A DNA stretch of 64,000 bases from JADHMP01 sp016779985 (GTDB taxonomy: Bacteria > Bacteroidota > Bacteroidia > Flavobacteriales > Flavobacteriaceae): contig JADHMP010000006.1 in assembly GCA_016779985.1 (NCBI GenBank), positions 54,207-118,206 of the forward strand. The letters run 5' to 3'. The notes beneath the pieces were generated by a model. It was not told the origin of the DNA. It made no database searches and was given only the letters and a program-made list of their open reading frames with translations. The position numbers were made by a program, and so were the translations under genes. Shown piece after piece: positions 44,397 to 53,192 of the stretch. Within the stretch, counting starts at the first letter, position 1. Each line of letters opens with the position of its first letter.

Positions 44397-45653
44397 TTAA
44401 TTATACTTTGGTTTGATAAACCACAATGCGTTAAGAGAGAGCCCCACTCGAAGTGCAAAATAGGTTTCTCTTACCAAACCATTATTTTTTTCTCCACGTC
44501 TACCCATTTCTATTCCAACATTTGCATTTGAATAGCCTGACATAGGTAAACCTATTCCAAAAGATATGCCAGTTTCTGTTAAAGGTATGTTATTTACCAA
44601 CACGCCTAACTCCTCCTTTCGAAAACCAAACCGATAAACAGCCCTGCTAAAATAACTAGTTAAAGAGGTATAATTCGGAATAAAAAAACCACCTACTGTA
44701 AACTGAGAAGCATCTTCATAAGTGATATTTTCTCTCAACACGAAAGAATTTTTAAAGGTTGAATAAGAACTCATATTCCTTTGAACACCCAAAAACCATT
44801 TTTTAGGTTTTCCAAATCCAATACCAAATTTTTGTGACAAAGGGAATTTCATTGTTGTATTCTGTAATCCGTTTGCAGATAAATCTATTTCTTCAAAATC
44901 GATTATTGTGTTATTCGATATAGAGCGCGTAAAGATAATTTGTTCATTTGAGGAATCAAAATCTGCCATTGGCTGATAAGTGTACATGGCTTTCATTTCA
45001 TGTTTGGCACCAATTGGCACCGTCACATTTGCAGCAACTTGATAGCTCCAACCAGAAACAGATGATTTTCTATTGAGTTGGGTTGCAAAGTCAACCCCTT
45101 GTTTAAATTGTTCTGTTTGATATTCTAAATTTCCAAAATTATAATTGAGGGTTGCCCCCAAATGAAGAAATTTAAACAAAGGAAAACCTACAGAAAAAAA
45201 TGTTTGGTTAATTCCTCCACTTCCTTGAAATTGATCAATTAGAGCTGGTTCTACAGTTTCGTTTAAGCTATTTATTTTATAGCCTACGGAGGTCAGCGGT
45301 ATAATTCCAAAACCAAAACCAAACTTACCTGTAGGGATTCCAACAGCCAAATAATCTAAAGTAGCGGTTTGACCATTTTTTGAAAAGGTTTCGTCAGCCA
45401 TTAGATTGGACTTATAATGAATACCCAAAGAATAAGTTGTTAGCTTGAGTTCTCCATAACTAGCTGGGTTAGTTAAGTTAGCATGTATGGAATCAGTGTA
45501 GACATCTAAACCTCCCATAAATCGATTTACATGGGTCCCTCTAAAATTCAACTCTCCCAAACCTGCAAAGGAATAGGGTGAGGCTGATGCATTTTGTCCT
45601 TTCAGGAAAGGGGCAAAAAAAAGAAATAAACCTAAAACAATCTTACGAATCAT
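44397..45653 (-). CDS. Outer-membrane beta-barrel protein (FadL/OmpP1-like)
   Basis: 418 residues with a signal peptide ending FLKG-QNASASPYSFAGLGEL. The first residues of the mature part and the alternating aromatic strands (GKFGFGFGIIPLTSVGY, LHLGATLNYNFGNLEY) point to a beta-barrel of the FadL/OmpP1 kind. In the same transcript as coaX (2 bases upstream) and the TPR protein (11 bases downstream). Substrate unknown. Confidence 0.8.
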   Translation of the reverse strand: MIRKIVLGLFLFFAPFLKGQNASASPYSFAGLGELNFRGTHVNRFMGGLDVYTDSIHANLTNPASYGELKLTTYSLGIHYKSNLMADETFSKNGQTATLDYLAVGIPTGKFGFGFGIIPLTSVGYKINSLNETVEPALIDQFQGSGGINQTFFSVGFPLFKFLHLGATLNYNFGNLEYQTEQFKQGVDFATQLNRKSSVSGWSYQVAANVTVPIGAKHEMKAMYTYQPMADFDSSNEQIIFTRSISNNTIIDFEEIDLSANGLQNTTMKFPLSQKFGIGFGKPKKWFLGVQRNMSSYSTFKNSFVLRENITYEDASQFTVGGFFIPNYTSLTSYFSRAVYRFGFRKEELGVLVNNIPLTETGISFGIGLPMSGYSNANVGIEMGRRGEKNNGLVRETYFALRVGLSLNALWFIKPKYN

Positions 45654-45655
45654 CT

Positions 45656-46381
45656 TCAGATATTGAGTTCTAGAATGTGGCGTAAACCATCTGCTGAAAA
45701 ATTGTTAGGAGCAAATATGCCATTTTTATATGGCATGGGCAACCTTTGACTGTCTCCACCTACAAAAATTACTGTTAAATTTTTAAATCGAGCCTTGTAA
45801 AATTCAATTTGACCTTCAATTTCATGCAATATACCAAAGTAAATTCCAGAATGTATACCACTCTCAGTATCTATACCAATAAGGGAGTTTGGCTTTTTTG
45901 GAGATAATTCTGGAAGCTGACCGGTAAAATGATGAACACTTTTGTAACGCATTTCGAATCCTGGTGAAATACTTCCTCCATAATGCTTCGCATTTTTATC
46001 AATAAAATCGAAAGTAATACACGTTCCTAAATCAATCCCAAGTACATTTTGCTTTGGATAGGCTAAACAAATTGCCGACAATAGCGCTATTCGGTCTGCA
46101 CCAAAAGATGTTGGGCTTTCATAGCATGTTGTAAATGGCATGTTGAGATTTAAATTGCAAATAATAATTTTTTGACTCGAAAATATTTCTGAAACTATTG
46201 TTTTCGCTTTACCCCAAACATCAGCTATTAAAATGGCTGTAATTTTAGGAAATTCTTGCTTTGTCTTATGAAGTGATTCTGAAAGGTCTGAAAAGACACT
46301 TACTTTTGAGGCTACCAATGCTTTTTCACGATAAACAAAGTGCTTAATTCTAGTGTTTCCAAAATCTAAAATGAGATACAT
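45656..46381 (-). CDS. coaX: Type III pantothenate kinase
   Basis: 241 residues of the ASKHA fold with DFGNTRIK (residues 6-13), the phosphate loop LGIDLGTCITFDFID, and GGSISPGFEMRYKSVHHFT. Phosphorylates pantothenate, first step of CoA synthesis; type III enzymes need a monovalent cation and are insensitive to CoA. First gene of a long minus-strand transcript of envelope genes. Confidence 0.96.
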   Translation of the reverse strand: MYLILDFGNTRIKHFVYREKALVASKVSVFSDLSESLHKTKQEFPKITAILIADVWGKAKTIVSEIFSSQKIIICNLNLNMPFTTCYESPTSFGADRIALLSAICLAYPKQNVLGIDLGTCITFDFIDKNAKHYGGSISPGFEMRYKSVHHFTGQLPELSPKKPNSLIGIDTESGIHSGIYFGILHEIEGQIEFYKARFKNLTVIFVGGDSQRLPMPYKNGIFAPNNFSADGLRHILELNI

Positions 46382-46426
46382 GCAAGTTTAAAGGCACTAA
46401 AATAAGAAGAATTGAATGGAATTATT

Positions 46427-46457
46427 TTGTGAGGAAACAAAAACCCGATTATATTTG
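46427..46457 (+). promoter_or_regulatory. Promoter of tRNA-Phe
   Basis: TTG (46427-46429), 20-nt spacer, TATATTTG (46450-46457), a full match to the Bacteroidota consensus, 16 bases upstream of the tRNA 5' end. Confidence 0.7.
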
Positions 46458-46473
46458 CCCTTGCTCCAACAAA

Positions 46474-46546
46474 GGTACCTTAGCTCAGTTGGTAGAGCAA
46501 AGGACTGAAAATCCTTGTGTCCCTGGTTCGATTCCTGGAGGTACCA
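46474..46546 (+). tRNA. tRNA-Phe (GAA)
   Basis: 73 nt with a perfect 7-bp acceptor stem (GGTACCT/AGGTACC), D-stem GCTC/GAGC, anticodon stem AAGGA/TCCTT with loop CTGAAAA (anticodon GAA at 46507-46509), and T-arm with GGTTCGATTCC. The 3' CCA is not encoded (ACTT follows), so the CCA-adding enzyme is needed. A36-A37 context fits ms2i6A modification by MiaB, encoded in this window. Confidence 0.97.
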
Positions 46547-46552
46547 CTTTTT

Positions 46553-46588
46553 AACCCTTTAAACAATTGTTTTAGAGGGTTTTATTTT
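46553..46588 (+). terminator. Terminator downstream of tRNA-Phe
   Basis: Imperfect stem AACCCTTTAAACAA / TTGTTTTAGAGGGTT (one bulge, one G-U) followed by TTATTTTAT. Ends the tRNA transcript; the rest of the 46382-46785 gap holds the tRNA promoter and the palindrome at 46762. Confidence 0.7.
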
Positions 46589-46761
46589 ATCTGTTAAAAA
46601 TTGAAATTAAATCAAACTGTAACTCACCTCAAATCTATTTGATTCACTTATGGGATTAAACTCTTTAAGGTTCTCATCAATTTCCCTATTTTTTTATGAG
46701 GAGTTTTTTATTTTAATATTCCATATTCTTGATTAAGTTTGTATTTTAAAATGTTGCTGAA

Positions 46762-46777
46762 GCACATACTTATGTGC
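46762..46777. repeat. Perfect palindrome upstream of the fatty-acid-hydroxylase gene
   Basis: GCACATA-CT-TATGTGC, a 7-bp inverted repeat with a 2-nt centre, ending 8 bases before the ATG at 46786. Could be an operator or an mRNA hairpin that covers the ribosome site. Confidence 0.5.
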
Positions 46778-46785
46778 AATGAAGA

Positions 46786-47658
46786 ATGATGGATTTTTTA
46801 GAAGTTTTTTTAAATGCATTTATGGGTTCATTAAATTGGACAGTTCGATCAATGCTGTTCGACGTCCCCTTTTATGAAAATTACTTCTGGGGGCTGATAT
46901 TAATTTCTCTTTTGGTGTGGGTACTTGAGATTTTATTTCCTTGGAGAAAGAACCAAGCTGTTTTAAGAAAAGACTTTGCCTTGGACGTCTTTTACATGTT
47001 TTTTAATTTTTTTATTTTTTCAATTGCAATCAGTGGATTTTATCAAACAGTTGGTCTATTGGTTTCAAAAATAGGATTAGCACCCAGTAGCTTAGAAATT
47101 ATACATTTAGATGCATTACCACCCCTAGCACAACTTCTCATTTTTTTTGTAGTACTCGATTTTGTTCAATGGTTTACTCACATTCTATTGCATAAATATT
47201 CATTTTTGTGGGCGTTTCATAAAATTCATCACAGCGTTAAGGAAATGGGGTTTGCAGCACACCTGCGTTATCACTGGATGGAAAACATTTTATACAAACC
47301 CCTAAAAACGGTTGGCTTAATGCTTTTGGGGGGCTTTGAGCCACAACAGGCTTTTATTGTTCACTTTGTAGCCATCACAATTGGACATATTAATCACGCA
47401 AACCTAAAAATTACTTGGGGCCCTTTGAAATATGTTTTCAATAATCCTGTGATGCATCTGTATCATCACGCTCACGCTCAACCTGATGGAAAAGTAGGTG
47501 TTAATTTTGCCATAAGCCTGAGTTTTTGGGATTATCTTTTTAAAACCTATCATGTCCCCAAACCAGACGCTCATTTAACTCTTGGGTTTCCAGGAGATCA
47601 ACAAATTCCCTCTACTTTTTGGGGTCAGCTTCGCTATGGGTTTAAGAAAAATTCTTAG
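46786..47658 (+). CDS. Sterol desaturase / fatty-acid hydroxylase family protein
   Basis: 290 residues, about four to five membrane helices. Di-iron histidine boxes: H132-x3-H136 (HILLH), H145-x2-H148-H149 (HKIHH) and a later HLYHHAHA (about 224-231). Acts as an oxygen-dependent hydroxylase or desaturase on a membrane lipid or carotenoid; substrate cannot be told from sequence. Start is one of two adjacent ATGs (46786 or 46789). Single-gene unit, convergent with the next gene. Confidence 0.92.
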   Translation: MMDFLEVFLNAFMGSLNWTVRSMLFDVPFYENYFWGLILISLLVWVLEILFPWRKNQAVLRKDFALDVFYMFFNFFIFSIAISGFYQTVGLLVSKIGLAPSSLEIIHLDALPPLAQLLIFFVVLDFVQWFTHILLHKYSFLWAFHKIHHSVKEMGFAAHLRYHWMENILYKPLKTVGLMLLGGFEPQQAFIVHFVAITIGHINHANLKITWGPLKYVFNNPVMHLYHHAHAQPDGKVGVNFAISLSFWDYLFKTYHVPKPDAHLTLGFPGDQQIPSTFWGQLRYGFKKNS

Positions 47659-47688
47659 CCTTGTTTGATCCCAATAAAAAAGAAATAC

Positions 47689-49143
47689 TCAGTTTTGACT
47701 GTAGGTACCCAAAGGCTGTTTAGGTTGATAACTTTCAAAAGGATATTGATCTGGTTTAATCGTTGTTCCGGTGGTTAATATAAGTGGAGTTGGTGAGGAC
47801 GGATTAAAAATAACTTCTACTAAAGAGGCTGTAAATCCTTTTTCTTGAATAGGAATTTTAATTGCATATTGCCCTGCAGGATTAATGGGAAGAGTCTTTT
47901 TCTGCCATGATTTGCCGACAGCCCAAATTCTAAAATCCCTTGTCATAGGGTTATTGGCTTGCCATAGCGCAATTTCATAGGGCATATTTGATTTCACTTC
48001 TACAACTATTTGGTCTTCTTCTATTCTCCATTCCATTTCTGGTAGCTGCTTTTGATGAATAAGTGTATCATAAAAAGAAAATATATTTTGTGTGCTGTAG
48101 CGTCCAGCCAAACCGTGGTTTCCGTTTGGAACATATTGTAAATATTTTTTTTCTGGTAAATCATCCCAATAATATTTCCAAGAGTCTGTGACAAAAAATT
48201 CGTCAATAGTTCCATTGACAATTAATTTTGGCATGGTGAAAAGCGCTTTAAATTGATACGGTTCTATAAAATCCATCATCCGATTAAATTCTTGAGAACC
48301 CATCCAGTCCATAATAGCATTGTTTGTGTAATCTTGAACGGCTGGAGACCAGTCGCCATATACTTTATAATGGTGATCAAAAGATGGATTTATATTTAAC
48401 ATATCTATCACCAGTGGAGCAATACCCATCACCCGATCATCTACTGCTGCCGTAGTCCATGTGGTCCATCCTCTTTTAGAGGCTCCTGAAACAAAAAAAG
48501 AAGACACCGAGGCACCAACATTTTGTGAGACTTCTTCCACCACATCCATCGCGCGAACTACTGCTCTTGTCATAGGATAGTGTGCCAACCATTCTACATC
48601 TTCCTCTTTTGCTCCTCCTTTCAAAAATTTATCCCAACCATAAGCAATTATATTATCTTCATAACGCTGAATGGAATCTGTCCCTTTGAAAGAAAGGGGT
48701 TGAAATGGAACATTACTAATGTGAGCAATGATTGATTTCGTATTGATGGCCTGAGCTATTGTAGTACTATCTAAAAAAACCTGGTTATCATAGAGTGAAC
48801 CTCCTCCAATAAACATTAACGCAGTTTGAGTATCCGTTGTTTCAGGCACAACAATGTCAACCCAATGCCACCATAAAGGGTTATTCACCTCTTTTTCTGA
48901 AAGCCATCGGCCAGAATTCATTTTTATGTGAAATACTTTTGCCTTAGGATGACTTATGGTATCTTTTATTTCAAATGAAAAATCAGTACTACTTTCATTC
49001 ACATAGGTTTTAAGAGCACTTACGGGCAGCGTTTCAACTTTTTCAGAGGTTTGATTTTGACAAGCTTGAAGAGAAATTAAAAGTATTAGAGTGGCGACAA
49101 TCTTGATTGTCCCTACACTTTTGAATTGAATCTTAATAATCAT
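47689..49143 (-). CDS. PhoPQ-activated pathogenicity-related (PqaA) family lipoprotein
   Basis: 484 residues; a lipoprotein signal ends LQAC (Cys 28). The body matches the PhoPQ-activated protein family, an alpha/beta-hydrolase relative: WWHWVDIVVPETTD, GASKRGWTTW (nucleophile-elbow position), and VNGTIDEFFVTDSWKYYWDDL. Enzymatic activity is not established; a secreted peptidase/esterase-like role has been suggested for the family. Divergent from the GH20 gene by 116 bases. Confidence 0.9.
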   Translation of the reverse strand: MIIKIQFKSVGTIKIVATLILLISLQACQNQTSEKVETLPVSALKTYVNESSTDFSFEIKDTISHPKAKVFHIKMNSGRWLSEKEVNNPLWWHWVDIVVPETTDTQTALMFIGGGSLYDNQVFLDSTTIAQAINTKSIIAHISNVPFQPLSFKGTDSIQRYEDNIIAYGWDKFLKGGAKEEDVEWLAHYPMTRAVVRAMDVVEEVSQNVGASVSSFFVSGASKRGWTTWTTAAVDDRVMGIAPLVIDMLNINPSFDHHYKVYGDWSPAVQDYTNNAIMDWMGSQEFNRMMDFIEPYQFKALFTMPKLIVNGTIDEFFVTDSWKYYWDDLPEKKYLQYVPNGNHGLAGRYSTQNIFSFYDTLIHQKQLPEMEWRIEEDQIVVEVKSNMPYEIALWQANNPMTRDFRIWAVGKSWQKKTLPINPAGQYAIKIPIQEKGFTASLVEVIFNPSSPTPLILTTGTTIKPDQYPFESYQPKQPLGTYSQN

Positions 49144-49259
49144 TGGATTTTGGGTTTTGTTTTTCTTTTAATGTACAAAATTTTAATTTTCTTGTTTTTT
49201 GGGATTTGTATCAATTTGAAAAAATAAATTACCTTTCCTCAACAAATCACTCTAAATAA

Positions 49260-51749
49260 ATGAAACATTCTCTTTTTTTTATTCTGCTCTTAGGTTTTAT
49301 TAGCATCGAATGTTCTTCTCCTAAAACGTCAAGTCAAAAGATTCATTTTGATTTTACCATAAAAGCGTTTGATTTTGAAAAAGATCAAATGGAAATAGAA
49401 TATTTGTTAACGAATAATTCTAACAAAAACCTAAAGGGAGGACAATGGTCTTTGCATTGGAACCAAATTCTAGGAACTCCTATAGAAGAAAGTTTACCTG
49501 AGGGTATTTCCTCGGAATGGGTCAATGGTCAACAATATTTAATTTTAAAATTTGATGAAAATTGGAACTTTGATGCAGGAACTTCCCTACGATTTCTAGG
49601 CATTCAAAAGGGAGTGATCAATAGGGAAGTGATGGGACCCATGGGTGCTTTTATTGTCAATAACGAAAATGAAATGTTAGAACTTACAACTAAGCTACAT
49701 TGGAAGGAAGCAAAAGGAATAGAAGGATTAAAAATCCCCTCAGCCGAAGAACGCTACGCCGATTATGCTGCTATCAGTAAACTCCCTAAAAAACAACTTT
49801 CTTGGGTGGTACCTACTCCAAAGAAAATGGAACAATTAAGTGGCTCTAGAAAAACTGACTCATCTTGGACTATCTTTATTGATAAGAAACTCCAAACCGA
49901 AAAAGGAGCTATTGAATTGGTGCTAAAGGATCAATTTGAAAAACCTATACAATGGATGTCAAATCAACAAGAGGCTAACTTTAGCATAAAACAAAATCAA
50001 AATCTTTCTAATGAAGCCTATACACTAACAATAGACAAAGAGCAAATAGAGATTTCTTCGCCAAATGGGCTAGGTGTTTTTTACGGTTTACAATCTTTAG
50101 ATCAAATAATCCAAATTGCCGCATTAGAGCGATCTAATTGGCCTTTGTTGCATATTGAAGATGCACCACGTTTTGGGTATAGAGGTTTTATGCTAGACAT
50201 TTCAAGAAACTTTTACGGTCTAAAAAAAATCAAACAGGTCATTGATGCCATGGCCTTCTATAAACTAAACTATCTCGATTTAAGACTTTCTGACGATGAA
50301 GGGTGGCGTATTGAAATTGATGGGCTGCCTGAATTGACAGAAATTGGCAGTCAACGAGGATATACCATTGATGAAGCGGAACGATTGATTCCCTTCTATG
50401 GCTCTGGTGCAAAAGGAGGAAAAAGAGGCAATGGCTTTTTAAGTAAAGAAGATTTTATCAACCTTCTCAACTATGCCAATCAGAAAAAGATTACGGTCAT
50501 GCCTCAAATTAGTTTTCCATCTCATGCAAGAGCAGCCATTCTATCTATGGAAGCACGTTTCAAAAAGAAGGAAGGAAATTCAAACTATCGTCTAATTGAT
50601 CCTGATGATGAAAGTGACTATCGTTCTGCTCAGCTATTTGATGATAATGTGGCTTGCATTTGCAGAGAAAGTGCCTTCGCTTTTTATGAAAAAGTAGTCC
50701 TTGAGTTTAAGAAAATGTATGAAACTGCTGGACTCAAATTGAAACAGTTTAGTATAGGGGCAGATGAGTTACCCTACGGGGTTTGGACAGCTTCTCCCCT
50801 TTGTAACTCCTACATGAAAAAACATCAACTAGAAAACACCCTTGAACTATATAATCATGCCTTAAAAAGAATTAAAAATATTTTTGATCAACAGCACATT
50901 ATTATGGCAGGTTGGGAAGATTTTTTGTTAGCTCACTCTGAAAAAAGCCAAGAAGAAACTCAAATAAAAGAAGAGCAATTTGACAAAGAGGTGATTCCCT
51001 ATGTGTGGAATAATATTTGGGGAGAGGGAAGAGAAGATATGATATACAAATTCGCAAACAGTGGCTTTAAAACTGTGATGAGCAACTCAGCCGCTTTTTA
51101 TTTTGATATGACAGATGATCGTGATTTTGAAAACTACGGTCTGAATTGGTCTGGCTATGTCAACTATAAAGACAGTTGGGCTACAGATCCTGAAGATGTT
51201 TTTAACAATGCTTATTTGAACAAAAAAAATAACATTTCACAAACCTACATATCACAAAAAACGAAATTGAATCCAAAAAATACTGATAATTTTTTGGGAA
51301 TCCAAAGTCAACTGTGGACAGAAACTGTGCGGAATGAAATGATTTTTGACGCCTTGTTTTTTCCTAATCTAATTATTTTTTCTGAACGTTCATGGGCACC
51401 ACGCCCCGACTGGAGAACCCTCAAAGGAGAAGAACAGATAGCTGCAATGGACGTTGACTGGAATCAATTTTCTAACACCATAGGACAGCGTCAACTCCCC
51501 TTGATTGACCAAAGACTCAAACCATGGGCTTATGATCTTCCAAAAGCTGGAGCCATTATCAAACAAAATAAACTTTACATCAGGCAGGCATTCCCGGGAA
51601 TGGAAATTCGCTATACCCTTGATGGAAGTCTACCAACTGATCAAGATGCGCTGTATCAAAAGCCTGTAGAAATTAATCCAGAAGCTAAAGTGAAAATTCG
51701 TGTTTTCAATGCAAATAGAAGAGGTGGAAAAACTATTGAAATAAACTAA
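49260..51749 (+). CDS. Beta-N-acetylhexosaminidase, GH20, lipoprotein
   Basis: 829 residues: lipobox ISIEC (Cys 18), an N-terminal CHB_HEX-type carbohydrate-binding domain (about 28-165), a GH20b domain (about 185-300), the GH20 barrel beginning RGFMLDISRNFYG (308-320) with the catalytic Asp-Glu pair D502-E503 in SIGADEL, and a C-terminal chitobiase-type domain (IRYTLDGSLPTD). Removes terminal N-acetylglucosamine from chitin or peptidoglycan fragments. Motif reads SIGADE where HxGGDE is most common. Followed by a DUF5009 acyltransferase gene in the same transcript. Confidence 0.95.
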   Translation: MKHSLFFILLLGFISIECSSPKTSSQKIHFDFTIKAFDFEKDQMEIEYLLTNNSNKNLKGGQWSLHWNQILGTPIEESLPEGISSEWVNGQQYLILKFDENWNFDAGTSLRFLGIQKGVINREVMGPMGAFIVNNENEMLELTTKLHWKEAKGIEGLKIPSAEERYADYAAISKLPKKQLSWVVPTPKKMEQLSGSRKTDSSWTIFIDKKLQTEKGAIELVLKDQFEKPIQWMSNQQEANFSIKQNQNLSNEAYTLTIDKEQIEISSPNGLGVFYGLQSLDQIIQIAALERSNWPLLHIEDAPRFGYRGFMLDISRNFYGLKKIKQVIDAMAFYKLNYLDLRLSDDEGWRIEIDGLPELTEIGSQRGYTIDEAERLIPFYGSGAKGGKRGNGFLSKEDFINLLNYANQKKITVMPQISFPSHARAAILSMEARFKKKEGNSNYRLIDPDDESDYRSAQLFDDNVACICRESAFAFYEKVVLEFKKMYETAGLKLKQFSIGADELPYGVWTASPLCNSYMKKHQLENTLELYNHALKRIKNIFDQQHIIMAGWEDFLLAHSEKSQEETQIKEEQFDKEVIPYVWNNIWGEGREDMIYKFANSGFKTVMSNSAAFYFDMTDDRDFENYGLNWSGYVNYKDSWATDPEDVFNNAYLNKKNNISQTYISQKTKLNPKNTDNFLGIQSQLWTETVRNEMIFDALFFPNLIIFSERSWAPRPDWRTLKGEEQIAAMDVDWNQFSNTIGQRQLPLIDQRLKPWAYDLPKAGAIIKQNKLYIRQAFPGMEIRYTLDGSLPTDQDALYQKPVEINPEAKVKIRVFNANRRGGKTIEIN

Positions 51750-51758
51750 AACAGAAAA

Positions 51759-52850
51759 ATGAACAACCAGAGAATAATAGCCGTAGATATCTTGAGAGGT
51801 CTAACCATTATTTTTATGATCATTGTAAATGATCCAGGGTCATGGTCTCATGTTTATAGTCCATTGCTTCATGCAGATTGGAATGGTCTCACCCCAACAG
51901 ACTATATATTTCCAACTTTTTTGTTCATAATGGGTACTTCTATTGTTTTATCATTGGGCAGAAAAGCTCAATCCCAACCTAAAAAAGAATTGATCAAGAA
52001 AATTATTTGGCGAAGTATTAAAATATATATAGTAGGACTTATTTTGTGGCTATGGCCCACATTTGATTTTGAAAGAATTCGCTGGGTTGGCGTATTACCT
52101 CGAATTGCATTTGTTTATTTTTTCACTGCGTTACTTTTTGTTTATACCAGCAGAAAAACTCAGCTCTACACAGCCACAGGTCTTGTTGTTGGTTATTTGA
52201 TTTTGATGTGTTTTGTTCCAGTTCCAGGCATTGGAATTCCTGATTTGAGTGTGCCAGAAAAAAATTGGGCTCACTATATAGACCGTCTTTATTTACCGGG
52301 GGTGCTTTGGCAAAAAACCTGGGATCCTGAAGGCATTCTTAGTACACTCCCAGCCATTGCAACAGGTATTTTTGGGATGCTTGCAGGCTACATTATTAAA
52401 TCTCAAAAGCAACTTTCTGAAAAATTGATCGAACTCTTTATTATGGGCTCTGTGCTGCTTTTTTTTGGAGATATTCTTCAATACATATTCCCCCTAAATA
52501 AAAATTTATGGAGTAGTTCTTTCACCCTTTTTCTGGCAGGAATTTCATCTCTTGCTCTTGGCTTTTTTGTTTTTATCTGCGATCTAAAACAATGGGGAAA
52601 ACACCTAACTTTTGCTCAAATATTTGGGGTCAATTCGATCTTTACCTATGCTCTGGCTGGTATTCTTACTACCATTTTTTATAGTGATCGAATATGGGGT
52701 TTTAAATTTAATGACATTTTTATGGAAGGTTTAACCGCCGTGGGTATTGCTCCAAAACTTGCTTCACTCTTGTATGCATTGCTTTATGCAGGAATCATTT
52801 GGCTTCCAGCAAAATATCTATACAACAAAAAAATATATATCAAACTTTAG
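51759..52850 (+). CDS. Heparan-alpha-glucosaminide N-acetyltransferase-like membrane protein (DUF5009)
   Basis: 363 residues with about ten membrane helices, opening RIIAVDILRGLTIIFMIIVNDPGSW, the family signature with an Asp and the HADW motif (LLHADWNGLTPTDYIFPTFLFIMG). Homologues (NagX, HGSNAT) are thought to act on glucosamine across the membrane or to transport amino sugars. Nine bases after the GH20 gene, so probably part of N-acetylglucosamine salvage. Confidence 0.92.
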   Translation: MNNQRIIAVDILRGLTIIFMIIVNDPGSWSHVYSPLLHADWNGLTPTDYIFPTFLFIMGTSIVLSLGRKAQSQPKKELIKKIIWRSIKIYIVGLILWLWPTFDFERIRWVGVLPRIAFVYFFTALLFVYTSRKTQLYTATGLVVGYLILMCFVPVPGIGIPDLSVPEKNWAHYIDRLYLPGVLWQKTWDPEGILSTLPAIATGIFGMLAGYIIKSQKQLSEKLIELFIMGSVLLFFGDILQYIFPLNKNLWSSSFTLFLAGISSLALGFFVFICDLKQWGKHLTFAQIFGVNSIFTYALAGILTTIFYSDRIWGFKFNDIFMEGLTAVGIAPKLASLLYALLYAGIIWLPAKYLYNKKIYIKL

Positions 52851-52947
52851 ATAATGAATACATTATTTAATTGTAAGAGTCAAAAATGTAACATTAGAGG
52901 TTTTCTGCTCTCTATAAGAAGTATATTAAATTAAAACTTTAAATCTT

Positions 52948-53169
52948 ATGAAATTTACTTACTTAATTCTACTCTTATTATTTATTACTTCTTGTGTTTC
53001 CGTTCGATTTCCTGAGGAGGTAAAAGTCAATGTAACATTTCCAGAAAACATGTCGGAAGAGTCAATTAGTGAATTAATTGATAAAATTCCATCTTCATTA
53101 AATAATCGAAACGTCAAAACAAACATTGAAGTAGTAACCAACCGAAGTGCTAAAAAAACACAAGAATAA
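52948..53169 (+). CDS. Small lipoprotein, unknown
   Basis: 73 residues, lipobox ITSC (Cys 16), then a short acidic region (PEEVKVNVTFPENMSEESI). The upstream gap of 97 bases and a separate start suggest its own promoter. No family recognised. Real coding is supported by the lipoprotein signal and by the neighbouring gene ending clear of it. Confidence 0.65.
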   Translation: MKFTYLILLLLFITSCVSVRFPEEVKVNVTFPENMSEESISELIDKIPSSLNNRNVKTNIEVVTNRSAKKTQE

Positions 53170-53192
53170 AAGAAGAGAACTACAAAAAACAA

